Shown one piece after another: positions 18,526-28,720 of a stretch of DNA of 64,000 nt (the stretch's first letter is position 1; every line of letters begins with the position of its first letter). The stretch is from contig CAKUAR010000010.1 of assembly GCA_934636465.1 (NCBI GenBank), positions 4,777 through 68,776 of the forward strand, read 5' to 3'. Under the pieces are notes generated by a model, which was not told where the DNA came from, ran no database searches, and saw nothing but the letters and a program-made list of their open reading frames with translations. The translations under genes and the position numbers were made by a program. This DNA comes from an uncultured Muribaculaceae bacterium (GTDB lineage: Bacteria > Bacteroidota > Bacteroidia > Bacteroidales > Muribaculaceae).

Positions 18526-18677
18526 GCACAAAAAGTTCAATCCACACCACCACGCCACCCTAATATGACGATGATTGTTTTTCACCCGCATACGGCGGCT
18601 CTCACCCCAAGCTCCATGCGCAGCAAAACTTTGCCGATAGTTTTGCGTTTTTTAATGGCGTTTTTAATTGAAAAGTG

Positions 18678-18685
18678 TAACTTTG
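18678..18685 (+). promoter_or_regulatory. -7 promoter element of purL
   Basis: TAACTTTG, 44 nt upstream of the purL ATG. Confidence 0.65.
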
Positions 18686-18729
18686 TGGAATAAATTTAGA
18701 ATCTTCAAATAATCACGCATAAAATAATT

Positions 18730-21700
18730 ATGATAACATTCTTCAAAAAAGGAGCGAAAATCATTTATGGGGTCGATTCCGACCACGCTCTTTCTCCCAA
18801 AGAATTAGAAAAGCTCACATGGCTCTTTGACGGAGCCACCGTAGTCAGTGGCACCCCCATACGCGGCACATTCATCGGGCCGCGCCGCGAAATGATTACG
18901 CCTTGGAGCACAAACGCCGTTGAAATCACCCAGAACATGGACATCAAGGGCATTCTGCGCATAGAGCAGTTCAACGTCGTTAAAACCAAGGAGCCTGAAT
19001 ACGACAGAATGTTGCAACGTGTTTATCACAAGCTCGACAACGACACTTTCAAGATTACCAAGACTCCCGACCCTATCGTTTACATCGACGACATCGAGAA
19101 ATATAACGAAGAGGAGGGTCTGGCTCTCAACCCCGACGAGGTGGAATACCTCAAAGGCCTGGGCAAAAAGCTTGGCCGTCCGCTGACCGACAGCGAGGTG
19201 TTTGGTTTCTCGCAAGTCAACAGCGAGCACTGCCGTCACAAGATTTTCAACGGCACTTTCATCATCGATGGCAAGGAAATGCCTGTGTCGCTGTTCAAAC
19301 TCATCAAAAAGACCACTCAAGACAACCCCAACAAGGTTATCTCAGCCTATAAAGACAATGTGGCGTTTATCGACGGCCCAAAAATCGAGCAATTCGCTCC
19401 AGAGCACCCCGACAAGCCAGATTTCTTCAAGGTGAAAGAAATCGACTCGGTGATTTCTCTCAAGGCTGAGACCCACAACTTCCCCACCACTGTTGAGCCG
19501 TTCAACGGCGCAGCCACAGGTTCTGGTGGTGAAATCCGCGACCGTCTGGGTGGAGGCCGCGCAAGTCTCCCCATTGCAGGCACGGCTGTGTATATGACCT
19601 CTTATCCGCGCACCGAGGCCAACCGTCTTTGGGAGCTGTGCACCATGCCACCACGTCCGTGGCTCTATCAAACGCCGGAGCAAATCCTCATCAAGGCGTC
19701 TAACGGTGCATCTGACTTTGGCAACAAATTTGGTCAACCACTCATCACTGGTTCTCTGCTCACATTCGAGCATGAGGAGAACAACACAAAGATGGCATTC
19801 GACAAGGTGATAATGCTTGCCGGCGGCGTGGGCTTTGCCAACAAGCGCGACGCCATCAAAGGCACTCCTAAGCCACACGAGAAAGTGGTGCTCATGGGTG
19901 GCGACAACTACCGCATCGGCATGGGCGGCGGCGCTGTTTCAAGTGTCAACACCGGCCAATACGACAACGCCATTGAGCTTAACGCCGTGCAGCGCGCCAA
20001 CCCCGAAATGCAAAAGCGTGTGGCCAACGTGATTCGCGCCTTGGCCGAAGATAGCGAGAACCCAATAATTTCTATCCACGACCACGGAGCTGGCGGCCAC
20101 CTCAACGCATTGTCGGAACTTGTTGAAGAAACTGGCGGCAAAATCGAGATGTCGCAACTGCCTATCGGCGACCCCACCCTTTCAGCCAAGGAAATCATAG
20201 GCAATGAGTCGCAAGAGCGCATGGGCATGGTGGTTGAGGACAAAGACATCAGCTACATCAACAAGATTGCCGACCGCGAGCGCGCTCCGTTCTATGTGGT
20301 GGGTGAAACCACTGGCGACGACCGCTTCGTGTTTGAGCAAGCCGACGGTGTTCGCCCCATAGACCTAGGCATGAAAGACATGTTTGGCAGCTCACCAAAA
20401 ACTGTGATGAACGACACCACCACCGAGCACAAATACAAGGCAGTGAAATATGATGCCGACAAAATCGACAGCTATCTTGAAAACGTGCTGCAACTTGAGG
20501 GCGTGGCTTGCAAAGACTGGCTCACCAACAAGGTTGACCGTTCCGTTACCGGCAAGGTGGCTCGTCAGCAGTGCCAAGGCGAAATTCAACTTCCGCTCAG
20601 CGACTGCGGCGTAGTGGCACTCGACTACACAGGCACATCGGGCATAGCCACCTCCATTGGCCACGCTCCGCAAGCAGGACTCATCGACTCAGCCGACGGC
20701 TCTGTGCTGTCAATCACCGAGGCACTGACCAACATAGTGGGTGCAAACCTCACTAACGGTCTCAAGACTGTTTCGCTTAGCGCCAACTGGATGTGGCCTT
20801 GCCGCAACCAGGGCGAGGACGCGCGCCTCTATCGCGCCGTGCAAGCCTGCAGCGACTTTGCTTGCGCCCTGGGCATAAACATACCCACCGGCAAAGACAG
20901 TCTGTCTATGACCCAAACCTATGGCAAGGACAAAGTTATAGCCCCTGGCACAGTCATCATCTCTGCTGCCGGCGAAGTTAAGGACATAAAGAAAACCGTT
21001 TCTCCGGTTCTTCAAGACAAAAAGAGCACTATCTATTACATAGACTTCTCTGGCACCGACCTCAAGCTCGGCGGCTCTGCATTTGCGCAGTCACTTGGTT
21101 TTGTGGGCGACGCTGCTCCAAAAATCAAATCGCCAGAATACTTTGCAGCCGCATTCAATGCCGTGCAAAAGCTCGTTGCCACCAATAAGCTGGCAGCTAT
21201 TCACGACATTTCGGCAGGCGGTTTGATAACCACACTTCTCGAAATGACGTTTGCCAACACCAAGGGCGGCTTGAGCATCAACCTCGACGGCTTCAACGAC
21301 AGCGACCTTGCCAAGGTGCTCTTCGCCGAAAATCCTGCAGTGGTGGCACAAGTCACGAGCAACCACTGCATCAAGTTTGAAAAGGTGCTCAACAAAGCCG
21401 GCGTCAAGTTCTTTGCCATAGGTTCGCCTGTGAAGGAGCGCACCATCACTGTGGAAAACGGCGGCAAGACCCACACTTTCCACATCGATGCCCTGCGCGA
21501 CGTGTGGTATAAGTCATCTTACCTCCTCGACCGCAAGCAGAGTGGCGAGAAATGCGCCAAACTGCGTTTTGAGAACTACAAGAAGCAGCCCATACGCATA
21601 CGTCTGCCAAAAGGCTTCACCGGCAAGGCAGCCGACCTGGGCATCACAGGCCACACTCACCCGCAAAGTGGCATAAAGGCTGCCATAATCCGCGAGAAAG

Positions 21701-22425
21701 GCGTCAATGGCGACCGTGAAATGGCTTACTCGCTCTATTATGCAGGCTTCGACGTGAAAGACGTGCACATGACCGACCTCATGAGCGGGCGCGAGACTCT
21801 CGACGACGTTAACATGATTGTGTTCTGCGGCGGTTTTTCCAACTCCGACGTGCTCGGCTCTGCCAAAGGCTGGGCTGGCGGCTTTGTGTGGAACGAGAAG
21901 GCTAAAGCTGCCTTGCAGAAATTCTATGCGCGCCCCGACACTCTCAGCTTGGGCATCTGCAACGGCTGCCAAGTCATGATTGAGCTCAACCTGCTTAACC
22001 CTGAGTTTGCAAGCCGTCCGCACATGGACTTCAACGACAGCCACAAGTTTGAGTCAAACTTCCTTGGTGTCACAATTCCAGAAAACAACTCGGTGATGTT
22101 CGGCTCGCTCGCCGGCTCAAAACTCGGCATCTGGGTGGCCCACGGCGAGGGCAAATTCAATCTGCCCGAGGGCCCAGAGAAATACAACGTGGTGGCACAA
22201 TACAGCTACCGCTCATATCCTGGCAACCCCAACGGCTCGCCTCTCGGCATTGCCGGCATAGCGTCGGTCGACGGCCGTCACCTCGCCATGATGCCACACC
22301 TTGAGAGAGCCATCTTCCCATGGCAATGCGGCTTCTATCCGCAGGCTCGCCATGCCGATGAGGTCACTCCTTGGATTCAAGCCTTCATCAATGCACGCAA
22401 GTGGGTTGAGAGCAAGGTGAAATGA
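18730..22425 (+). CDS. purL: Phosphoribosylformylglycinamidine synthase, single-chain type
   Basis: A 1231-aa enzyme for step four of purine synthesis, converting FGAR and glutamine to FGAM. It is the large single-chain form: an N-terminal PurS-like region, a linker, two ATP-grasp-like PurM modules (HNFPTTVEPFNGAATGSGGEIRD marks the first) and a C-terminal class I glutaminase. The glutaminase nucleophile is C1077 in LGICNGCQ, with the oxyanion turn VFCGGFSNSDV and the C-terminal MMPHLERAIFPWQ. Length is close to the usual 1230-1300 aa. It is monocistronic, with its own promoter and terminator. Confidence 0.97.
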   Translation: MITFFKKGAKIIYGVDSDHALSPKELEKLTWLFDGATVVSGTPIRGTFIGPRREMITPWSTNAVEITQNMDIKGILRIEQFNVVKTKEPEYDRMLQRVYHKLDNDTFKITKTPDPIVYIDDIEKYNEEEGLALNPDEVEYLKGLGKKLGRPLTDSEVFGFSQVNSEHCRHKIFNGTFIIDGKEMPVSLFKLIKKTTQDNPNKVISAYKDNVAFIDGPKIEQFAPEHPDKPDFFKVKEIDSVISLKAETHNFPTTVEPFNGAATGSGGEIRDRLGGGRASLPIAGTAVYMTSYPRTEANRLWELCTMPPRPWLYQTPEQILIKASNGASDFGNKFGQPLITGSLLTFEHEENNTKMAFDKVIMLAGGVGFANKRDAIKGTPKPHEKVVLMGGDNYRIGMGGGAVSSVNTGQYDNAIELNAVQRANPEMQKRVANVIRALAEDSENPIISIHDHGAGGHLNALSELVEETGGKIEMSQLPIGDPTLSAKEIIGNESQERMGMVVEDKDISYINKIADRERAPFYVVGETTGDDRFVFEQADGVRPIDLGMKDMFGSSPKTVMNDTTTEHKYKAVKYDADKIDSYLENVLQLEGVACKDWLTNKVDRSVTGKVARQQCQGEIQLPLSDCGVVALDYTGTSGIATSIGHAPQAGLIDSADGSVLSITEALTNIVGANLTNGLKTVSLSANWMWPCRNQGEDARLYRAVQACSDFACALGINIPTGKDSLSMTQTYGKDKVIAPGTVIISAAGEVKDIKKTVSPVLQDKKSTIYYIDFSGTDLKLGGSAFAQSLGFVGDAAPKIKSPEYFAAAFNAVQKLVATNKLAAIHDISAGGLITTLLEMTFANTKGGLSINLDGFNDSDLAKVLFAENPAVVAQVTSNHCIKFEKVLNKAGVKFFAIGSPVKERTITVENGGKTHTFHIDALRDVWYKSSYLLDRKQSGEKCAKLRFENYKKQPIRIRLPKGFTGKAADLGITGHTHPQSGIKAAIIREKGVNGDREMAYSLYYAGFDVKDVHMTDLMSGRETLDDVNMIVFCGGFSNSDVLGSAKGWAGGFVWNEKAKAALQKFYARPDTLSLGICNGCQVMIELNLLNPEFASRPHMDFNDSHKFESNFLGVTIPENNSVMFGSLAGSKLGIWVAHGEGKFNLPEGPEKYNVVAQYSYRSYPGNPNGSPLGIAGIASVDGRHLAMMPHLERAIFPWQCGFYPQARHADEVTPWIQAFINARKWVESKVK

Positions 22426-22459
22426 AATAGCGTGCAGTTGCAGTAAACTGCCTCACGAT

Positions 22460-22506
22460 AACAGCGCAACGGCCTTCACACACCACGGTGGAGGCCGTTG
22501 CTGTTT
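22460..22506 (+). terminator. Terminator of purL
   Basis: A long imperfect stem: AACAGCGCAACGGCCTT pairs with GAGGCCGTTGCTGTT around a loop containing CACCACGGTG. Confidence 0.8.
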
Positions 22507-22587
22507 CCCGTGCAGCGAGTTCGTTTCATTTTTTGGAATTTTTATAATTTATAATTCAAAACTCTTTAATAATCGTATAGTTTTTAA

Positions 22588-22595
22588 TAATTTTG
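22588..22595 (+). promoter_or_regulatory. -7 promoter element of the purH-mre operon
   Basis: TAATTTTG fits TAnnTTTG, with TTTA at 22565-22568 as a degenerate -33 element 19 nt upstream. Confidence 0.65.
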
Positions 22596-22692
22596 CAGTT
22601 GAATTAGCAGAGAAACTGCACTTGGCGGCTCGCTGCCATCAACTTTCTGTGCAGCACTCTTTTATATGTTTTTTGCATGCTATTCTAAAAAT

Positions 22693-24219
22693 ATGGCAAA
22701 TAATAAAAAAATCAAAACCGCGCTCATTTCCGTCTTCCACAAAGACGGTCTTGAAGAATTACTGAAATTACTGAACGACAACGGAGTGAAGTTCCTGTCA
22801 ACCGGAGGAACACAAAAATTCATCAAGGAATTAGGCTACGACTGCGAAGCCGTTGAGGACTTGACTGGCTATCCTTCAATTCTTGGAGGACGCGTAAAGA
22901 CTCTGCACCCCAAGGTATTTGGAGGCATTCTCAACCGTCGTGACAACGATGGCGACAAGGAGCAAATCACAAAATATGAGATTCCAGAAATCGACCTTGT
23001 GATTGTTGACCTCTACCCATTTGAGGAAACCGTTGCCAGCGGAGCTTCTGAACAAGACATCATCGAGAAAATCGACATCGGTGGTATATCGCTCATTCGT
23101 GCTGCCGCCAAAAACTATAACGACGTGGTGATTGTGGCATCAAAAGCCCAGTATGCACCACTCTACAAGGCTCTCAGCGAAAATGGCGACGGCACAACCA
23201 CTTTGGAGCAACGCCGCTGGTTCGCAAAAGAGGCTTTCGCCGTTTCAAGCGCCTACGACAGCCACATTTTCAACTATTTCGACAACGGTGAGTTCTCTGC
23301 TCTCCGCTATGCTGTCAACGATGCCAAGCAACTGCGCTACGGCGAGAACCCTCACCAAAAGGGATATTACTTCGGTAACTTCAACGAGATGTTCACCCAG
23401 TTGCACGGAAAAGAGATTTCCTACAACAACATTCTCGACATCGACGCTGCAGTCAACCTCATAAAAGACTTCAAGGAGACCACATTCGTCATCATGAAGC
23501 ACAACAACGCCTGCGGCTTGGCTTCGCGCCCAGTCCTCGTTGACGCCTACAAAGATGCCCTTGCTGGCGACCCAGTGTCGGCTTTCGGTGGCGTGCATGT
23601 CACCAACCGCGAAATCGACGCTGCCACAGCCGAAGAAATGAACAAGATATTCATTGAGGTGTGCATAGCCCCTGGCTACACCGACGAGGCTCTCAAGATT
23701 CTTGAACAGAAGAAAAACAGAATTATCCTCGTCATGCACGACTTCAAGCGTCCGGCTCTGCAAATCCGCTCTGCCCTCAACGGCGCACTCGTTCAAGAGC
23801 GCGACACCCACGTGGAAACACCCGAGGAGCTCAAGCAAGTGACCACCAAGGCCATCACTCCAGAGCAGGCAGAAGACTTGATTTTTGCCAACATCATCGT
23901 TAAGCACAGCAAGAGCAATGCCATTGTGCTTGCCAAAAACAAGCAGCTCATTGCAAGCGGTGTGGGTCAAACGTCGCGTGTTGACGCGCTGAAACAAGCC
24001 ATCGAGAAAGCCAAGAACTTCAAGTTCGACCTCAACGGTGCAGTTATGGCAAGCGACGCGTTCTTCCCATTTGGCGACTGCGTGGAGATTGCCCACAAAG
24101 AGGGCGTTGACGCAGTGATTCAACCTGGAGGTTCCGTGCGCGACCAAGAAAGTATCGATTATTGCAACAACAACGGTGTGGCCATGGTCATGACAGGCAT
24201 TCGCCACTTCCGCCACTAA
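22693..24219 (+). CDS. purH: Bifunctional AICAR transformylase / IMP cyclohydrolase
   Basis: The ATG at 22693 (MANNKKIKTALISVFHKDGL) is preferred over an earlier in-frame one at 22666; it gives 508 aa. The enzyme performs the last two steps of IMP synthesis. The N-terminal ~145 residues are the MGS-like cyclohydrolase domain (STGGTQKFIKELGYD, LTGYPSILGGRVKTLHPK), followed by the transformylase (LRYGENPHQKGYYF, MKHNNACGLA, AFGGVHVTNREID, QPGGSVRDQESIDYCN). It ends 13 nt before mreB without a terminator, so the cell-shape genes are probably co-transcribed with it. Confidence 0.96.
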   Translation: MANNKKIKTALISVFHKDGLEELLKLLNDNGVKFLSTGGTQKFIKELGYDCEAVEDLTGYPSILGGRVKTLHPKVFGGILNRRDNDGDKEQITKYEIPEIDLVIVDLYPFEETVASGASEQDIIEKIDIGGISLIRAAAKNYNDVVIVASKAQYAPLYKALSENGDGTTTLEQRRWFAKEAFAVSSAYDSHIFNYFDNGEFSALRYAVNDAKQLRYGENPHQKGYYFGNFNEMFTQLHGKEISYNNILDIDAAVNLIKDFKETTFVIMKHNNACGLASRPVLVDAYKDALAGDPVSAFGGVHVTNREIDAATAEEMNKIFIEVCIAPGYTDEALKILEQKKNRIILVMHDFKRPALQIRSALNGALVQERDTHVETPEELKQVTTKAITPEQAEDLIFANIIVKHSKSNAIVLAKNKQLIASGVGQTSRVDALKQAIEKAKNFKFDLNGAVMASDAFFPFGDCVEIAHKEGVDAVIQPGGSVRDQESIDYCNNNGVAMVMTGIRHFRH

Positions 24220-24232
24220 ATTTTAGAAAATT

Positions 24233-25252
24233 ATGGGACTTTTCTCTTTCACACAAGAAATAGCAGTTGACTTGGGAACAGCCAACACCATCATCATACA
24301 CAACGACAAAATTGTGATTGACGAGCCTTCCGTGGTGGCTCTCGACACCAAGACCGGCAAACTCATTGCCGTGGGCGAGCGCGCCCGCGAAATGCACGGC
24401 AAAGTGCACGAAGGCATACGCACAGTGCGCCCATTGCGCGACGGCGTGATTGCCGACTTCAATGCTGCCGAAATGATGATTCGCGGCCTTATCAAGAAAG
24501 TCAGCTCCAAAAACCACTGGTTCTCACCTTCGCTCCGCATGGTGGTCTGCATACCTTCTGGCTCAACAGAAGTTGAGATTCGTGCCGTGCGCGACTCTGC
24601 CGAGCACGCCAACGGACGCGACGTTTACATGATTTATGAGCCTATGGCCGCCGCCCTTGGCATTGGTCTCGACGTGCTTGCCCCCGAAGGCAACATGATT
24701 GTTGACATAGGTGGTGGCACAACCGAAATCGCTGTGATTTCGCTTGGCGGCATCGTCAGCAACAAGAGTATTCGCATTGCCGGCGACGACCTCACCGACG
24801 ACATTCAGGAACACATGCGCCGTGCCCACAACATTCGTGTGGGTGAGCGCACTGCCGAACTCATAAAAATCAACGTGGGTTCTGCCCTCACTGAGCTCGA
24901 CAACCCACCGGAGGACTACATAGTGCACGGACCAAACCAAATGACAGCACTGCCTATGGAGGTGCCTGTGTCATATCAGGAGATATGCCACTGCATCGAG
25001 AAGTCAATCTCCAAAATTGAGGCTGCAGTGCTCAGCGCACTTGAGCAAACTCCACCAGAGCTTTATGCCGACATCGTGAAAAACGGCGTGTTCCTCGCCG
25101 GTGGCGGTGCATTGCTCAGAGGTCTTGACAAGCGACTCTCCGACAAAATCGGAATTCCATTCCACATTGCCGAAGACCCATTGCACGCGGTGGCAAAAGG
25201 CACAGGTGTAGCATTAAAGAACATCAAGCACTTCAAATTTCTCAAGAGATAA
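24233..25252 (+). CDS. mreB: Rod shape-determining actin homologue MreB
   Basis: A 339-aa actin-fold ATPase that organises peptidoglycan synthesis along the cell cylinder. Phosphate loops DLGTANTIIIHND and DIGGGTTEIAVISLGG and the adenosine motif FLAGGGALLRGLDKRL are clear. An N-terminal FSFTQEIAVD stretch probably helps membrane contact. First gene of mreB-mreC-mreD-mrdA-rodA. Confidence 0.98.
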   Translation: MGLFSFTQEIAVDLGTANTIIIHNDKIVIDEPSVVALDTKTGKLIAVGERAREMHGKVHEGIRTVRPLRDGVIADFNAAEMMIRGLIKKVSSKNHWFSPSLRMVVCIPSGSTEVEIRAVRDSAEHANGRDVYMIYEPMAAALGIGLDVLAPEGNMIVDIGGGTTEIAVISLGGIVSNKSIRIAGDDLTDDIQEHMRRAHNIRVGERTAELIKINVGSALTELDNPPEDYIVHGPNQMTALPMEVPVSYQEICHCIEKSISKIEAAVLSALEQTPPELYADIVKNGVFLAGGGALLRGLDKRLSDKIGIPFHIAEDPLHAVAKGTGVALKNIKHFKFLKR

Positions 25253-25296
25253 CAACTATAGCTTCATATAAATTATAGTTTCTGAAAAATGTGAAA

Positions 25297-25325
25297 AGAA
25301 GACAAGGTTTTGAGCGTTGTCTTCT
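25297..25325 (+). terminator. Hairpin between mreB and mreC
   Basis: AGAAGACAA (25297-25305) pairs with TTGTCTTCT (25317-25325) around an 11-nt loop, with only scattered T after it. It may attenuate transcription or set a processing point so that mreB is expressed above the rest of the operon. Confidence 0.45.
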
Positions 25326-25384
25326 CTTCCATTTCTTATAAGAACACCGTTTGTTACATCAGCAACTCATTCAGTTTTTAATCA

Positions 25385-26266
25385 ATGAACAACCTACTGA
25401 AATTTTTTCTCCGACACAGCTCATGGTTCGTTTTCATCTTCTATGTGGTCATCAGCTGCGTGTTGCTGTTTCAAACAAACCCCTATCAGCAAAGCGTCTA
25501 TTTGACATCGGCAAATGCTGTCAGCTCGGCTGTTTACAACGGCATAAGCTCCATTTCGTCTTATTTCAACCTCAAGGACATCAACGAGGACCTGCAGTCG
25601 CGCAACGCGTTGCTCGAAATGGAGGTTGTTGACTTGCGCAACCAGGTCAATAACTACCGCATGCAGATTCCCGACACGTCGAGCATTCAGCCGGCTCTGC
25701 GCCCCTACAGCTTTGTGGTGGCACACGTCATCAGCAACAGCATTTCCCAAACCTACAACTATATCACCATCAATCGCGGCTCTGCCGAAGGCATTGAGTC
25801 CGAAATGGGTGTCGTTGACCAAAACGGAGTTGTGGGCATGGTCAATGTGGTGGGCAAGCACTCGGCGCGCGTGATTTCGCTGCTCAATCCCCACATGCGC
25901 CTGTCGTGCAAAGTCAAAAACAGCGACTTCTTCGGCAGCATGGTTTGGGACGGCAAAGACCCCGAATATGCCATTCTGCAGCAATTGCCCAAACATGCGC
26001 GTTTCGTCAAAGGCGACACTATCATCACAAGCGGCTACTCGGCAGTGTTTCCCGAGGGTATAATCGTTGGCACAATAGTCAGCGCCGTCAAGGAGTTGAG
26101 CGACAATTTCATATCGCTCAAAATCAAGTTGTCTACCAACTTCACCCAGCTAAGCACTGTGAGAGCCATTAAAAACCAAAACAAAGCCGAATTCGACGCC
26201 ATCAAGGCAAGCGACGAAACCGATGCCGACAATCAAGAGGAGGAGGCTCTGAGCAACGGTTTATGA
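25385..26266 (+). CDS. mreC: Rod shape-determining protein MreC
   Basis: A 293-aa bitopic inner-membrane protein of the elongasome. It has one N-terminal membrane segment (about residues 13-31), a coiled coil (about 65-95) and the periplasmic beta domains (NYITINRGSAEGIESEMGVV, NGVVGMVNVVGKHSARV, TSGYSAVFPEGIIVGTI). It overlaps mreD by 4 nt. Confidence 0.96.
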   Translation: MNNLLKFFLRHSSWFVFIFYVVISCVLLFQTNPYQQSVYLTSANAVSSAVYNGISSISSYFNLKDINEDLQSRNALLEMEVVDLRNQVNNYRMQIPDTSSIQPALRPYSFVVAHVISNSISQTYNYITINRGSAEGIESEMGVVDQNGVVGMVNVVGKHSARVISLLNPHMRLSCKVKNSDFFGSMVWDGKDPEYAILQQLPKHARFVKGDTIITSGYSAVFPEGIIVGTIVSAVKELSDNFISLKIKLSTNFTQLSTVRAIKNQNKAEFDAIKASDETDADNQEEEALSNGL

Positions 26267-26781
26267 CAAAAATAACAATTCAACTTTTTTTGCTTGGCAT
26301 AGCTCTGATTCTCACGCAGATTCTGTTCAGCAAAATCATATTGTTCAATGTGGCGGTACCATTTGTGTTCATTTATGTGATTTTGCGATTGCCAACCAAC
26401 ATGTCAAGCAATTGGATTATGACAATAGCATTCCTTTTGGGACTGTCTATCGACGTTTTCAACAACACGCAGGGCATGAACGCCTTGGCTTGCGTAGTGC
26501 TTGCCATGCTGCGCAACCCCGTGCTCAACATGTTTCAGCCGCGTGAAACCGAGTTAAGCAACGCCGTGCCGTCAATCGACTCCATGGGTGTGGGCGGCTA
26601 TGCAAAATACATGTCAACCCTTGTGGTCATATTCTGCGCCCTACTGTTCTTGATTCAGGCATTCACTTTGCACGACATTCTGCTCACCGTCAGCCGCATT
26701 GGCGCAAGCAGCCTTTTATCTATCATTTTATTGCTGGGACTCGACACTTTAATGGGCACTCGCCGTGAGAAAAGATTATAA
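26263..26781 (+). CDS. mreD: Rod shape-determining protein MreD
   Basis: A 172-aa hydrophobic protein with about five membrane segments and short loops, in the expected position between mreC and the penicillin-binding protein. Assignment rests on topology, length and gene order, since MreD sequences diverge widely. The 3' end overlaps the next gene by 17 nt. Confidence 0.9.
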   Translation: MTKITIQLFLLGIALILTQILFSKIILFNVAVPFVFIYVILRLPTNMSSNWIMTIAFLLGLSIDVFNNTQGMNALACVVLAMLRNPVLNMFQPRETELSNAVPSIDSMGVGGYAKYMSTLVVIFCALLFLIQAFTLHDILLTVSRIGASSLLSIILLLGLDTLMGTRREKRL

Positions 26782-28720
26782 TCTCGAAAAAAGAAAATAT
26801 GTCATTGGTGGCTTGATTGTGCTTATCGTCATGATTTACATCGGCCGCCTTTTTGAGTTGCAGGTAGTTGACACCCACTACAAGGAGAATGCCGACTCCA
26901 ACGCCTTCCTGCGAAAGACAATCTATCCGTCGCGCGGACTGATTTATGACCGCAATGGCAAGCTGGTGGTCTATAACCAGCCGGCATTCGACCTGGTGAT
27001 GATACCTAAAGACGTGCAGCCTTTCGACACCACCGACTTCTGCAACACGCTGCAAATCACGCGCGAGCAGTTTGACCAGTATATGGCCGACATGAAAGAC
27101 CCGCACAAAAACCGCAATTACTCGGCCTACACGCAGCAGATTTTCATGAATCACCTATCTGCCCGCGACTATGGCCGTATTCAGGAGAAACTTTACCGTT
27201 TCCCCGGATTTTTCATTGTGCAGCGCATTTTGCGCAAATATAACTACAACACCGCTGCCAATGTGCTTGGCGACATACGCGAGGTCAATGCCAACGACAT
27301 TGAGAAAGACAGCTACTATCGCCCCGGCGACTACACCGGCGACCTCGGCATCGAGAAAAGCTATGAGCCGTTTCTGCGTGGCCGCAAAGGCATGGAAATC
27401 CTAATTCGCGACGCTCTCGGCAAAATTAAGGGCAAGTACAAGAACGGCACGCGCGATGTGGCTCCAATATCAGGAAGCGACCTAAAGCTAAGCATCGACA
27501 TCGACCTGCAGCAATATGGCGAGAAGCTCATGCAGAACAAGGTGGGCGCAATAGTGGCAATAGAGCCTGAAACAGGCGAAATTCTCGCTCTTGTGTCAAG
27601 TCCGTCCTACGACCCCTCGCTGCTCATAGGCAAAGAACGCGGCAAAAACTACCGCAAACTTGTGAATAACCGCATGAAGCCGCTCTTCGACCGCGCCATC
27701 ATGGCGGCATATCCTCCAGGCTCCACATTCAAGCCCACCCAGGGCTTGATTTTCCGCCAAGAGAAGATAATTTCCCTTTCCACCATGTTTCCGTGCCACC
27801 ACGGCTACTCTTGGGGACGCCTCCATGTGGGCTGTCACGGCCATGCGTCGCCCATTTCGCTCAAACCGGCATTGCAGACGTCGTGCAACGCCTTTTTCTG
27901 CTATGGGTTCAAATACATGATTGACAAGCGTTCCAAATACGGCAACCCGTCAAAGGCATTTGAAGTGTGGAAAAAGCACCTCGTGTCTATGGGTTACGGC
28001 TATAAGCTGGGAGTTGACCTGCCGGGCGAAAGCCGCGGTTTCATACCTAACAGCGCCTACTACGACAAAGCCTATGGCAAGGGGCACTGGAGCGCCAATA
28101 CCATCATATCCGACGCCATAGGCCAGGGAGAAGTTCTCGCCACGCCGTTGCAGATAGCCAACCTCTGCGCCACGATAGCCAATCGCGGCTACTATGTCAC
28201 GCCACACGTGGTGAAGCACATTTCGGGCGTAGGCATACTTAAAAAGAGCATTGAGAAGCACTTCCCCACCGTTGGGCGGCAATATTACCCCGACATTGTG
28301 GCTGGCATGCGCATGGCTGTGCTTGGCGGCACCTGCCGCTTGGCCGACATTCCTGGCCTTGAGGTGTGCGGCAAGACTGGCACGGCGCAAAACCCTCACG
28401 GACGCGACCACTCCGCCTTCATGGGCTTTGCCCCAATGAACCACCCCAAAATTGCCGTGTGCGTGTATGTAGAGAACGCCGGCTTTGGAGCCACATTCGG
28501 TGTGCCTATAGGCAGCCTTATGATTGAGAAATACCTCAACAAGGCCATTGCTCCAGGACGCATGCACATAGAGAACAGCATGGTCAACGCAAGCACCATA
28601 GGCGGCACTATCAAGAAAGGCAGCTTCGGCCGCCGCCGCACATCATCTTCGAGCAGCAATGCCGACGTAGATTACGATAACATTAAAGTAGTTCACAGCG
28701 AAAACAATGAGTCTGAATAA
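26765..28720 (+). CDS. mrdA: Penicillin-binding protein 2 (elongation transpeptidase)
   Basis: A 651-aa class B transpeptidase. It starts with GTG at 26765 inside the end of mreD (RKDYNLEKRKYVIGG). One N-terminal membrane helix is followed by the dimerisation domain and the transpeptidase with all three motifs: S320-x-x-K323 (PPGSTFKPT), S373-C-N375 and K537-T-G539. With RodA it forms the elongation-specific peptidoglycan synthase. The C-terminus is a serine- and arginine-rich tail (RRRTSSSSSNADVD). It overlaps rodA by 14 nt. Confidence 0.96.
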   Translation: MRKDYNLEKRKYVIGGLIVLIVMIYIGRLFELQVVDTHYKENADSNAFLRKTIYPSRGLIYDRNGKLVVYNQPAFDLVMIPKDVQPFDTTDFCNTLQITREQFDQYMADMKDPHKNRNYSAYTQQIFMNHLSARDYGRIQEKLYRFPGFFIVQRILRKYNYNTAANVLGDIREVNANDIEKDSYYRPGDYTGDLGIEKSYEPFLRGRKGMEILIRDALGKIKGKYKNGTRDVAPISGSDLKLSIDIDLQQYGEKLMQNKVGAIVAIEPETGEILALVSSPSYDPSLLIGKERGKNYRKLVNNRMKPLFDRAIMAAYPPGSTFKPTQGLIFRQEKIISLSTMFPCHHGYSWGRLHVGCHGHASPISLKPALQTSCNAFFCYGFKYMIDKRSKYGNPSKAFEVWKKHLVSMGYGYKLGVDLPGESRGFIPNSAYYDKAYGKGHWSANTIISDAIGQGEVLATPLQIANLCATIANRGYYVTPHVVKHISGVGILKKSIEKHFPTVGRQYYPDIVAGMRMAVLGGTCRLADIPGLEVCGKTGTAQNPHGRDHSAFMGFAPMNHPKIAVCVYVENAGFGATFGVPIGSLMIEKYLNKAIAPGRMHIENSMVNASTIGGTIKKGSFGRRRTSSSSSNADVDYDNIKVVHSENNESE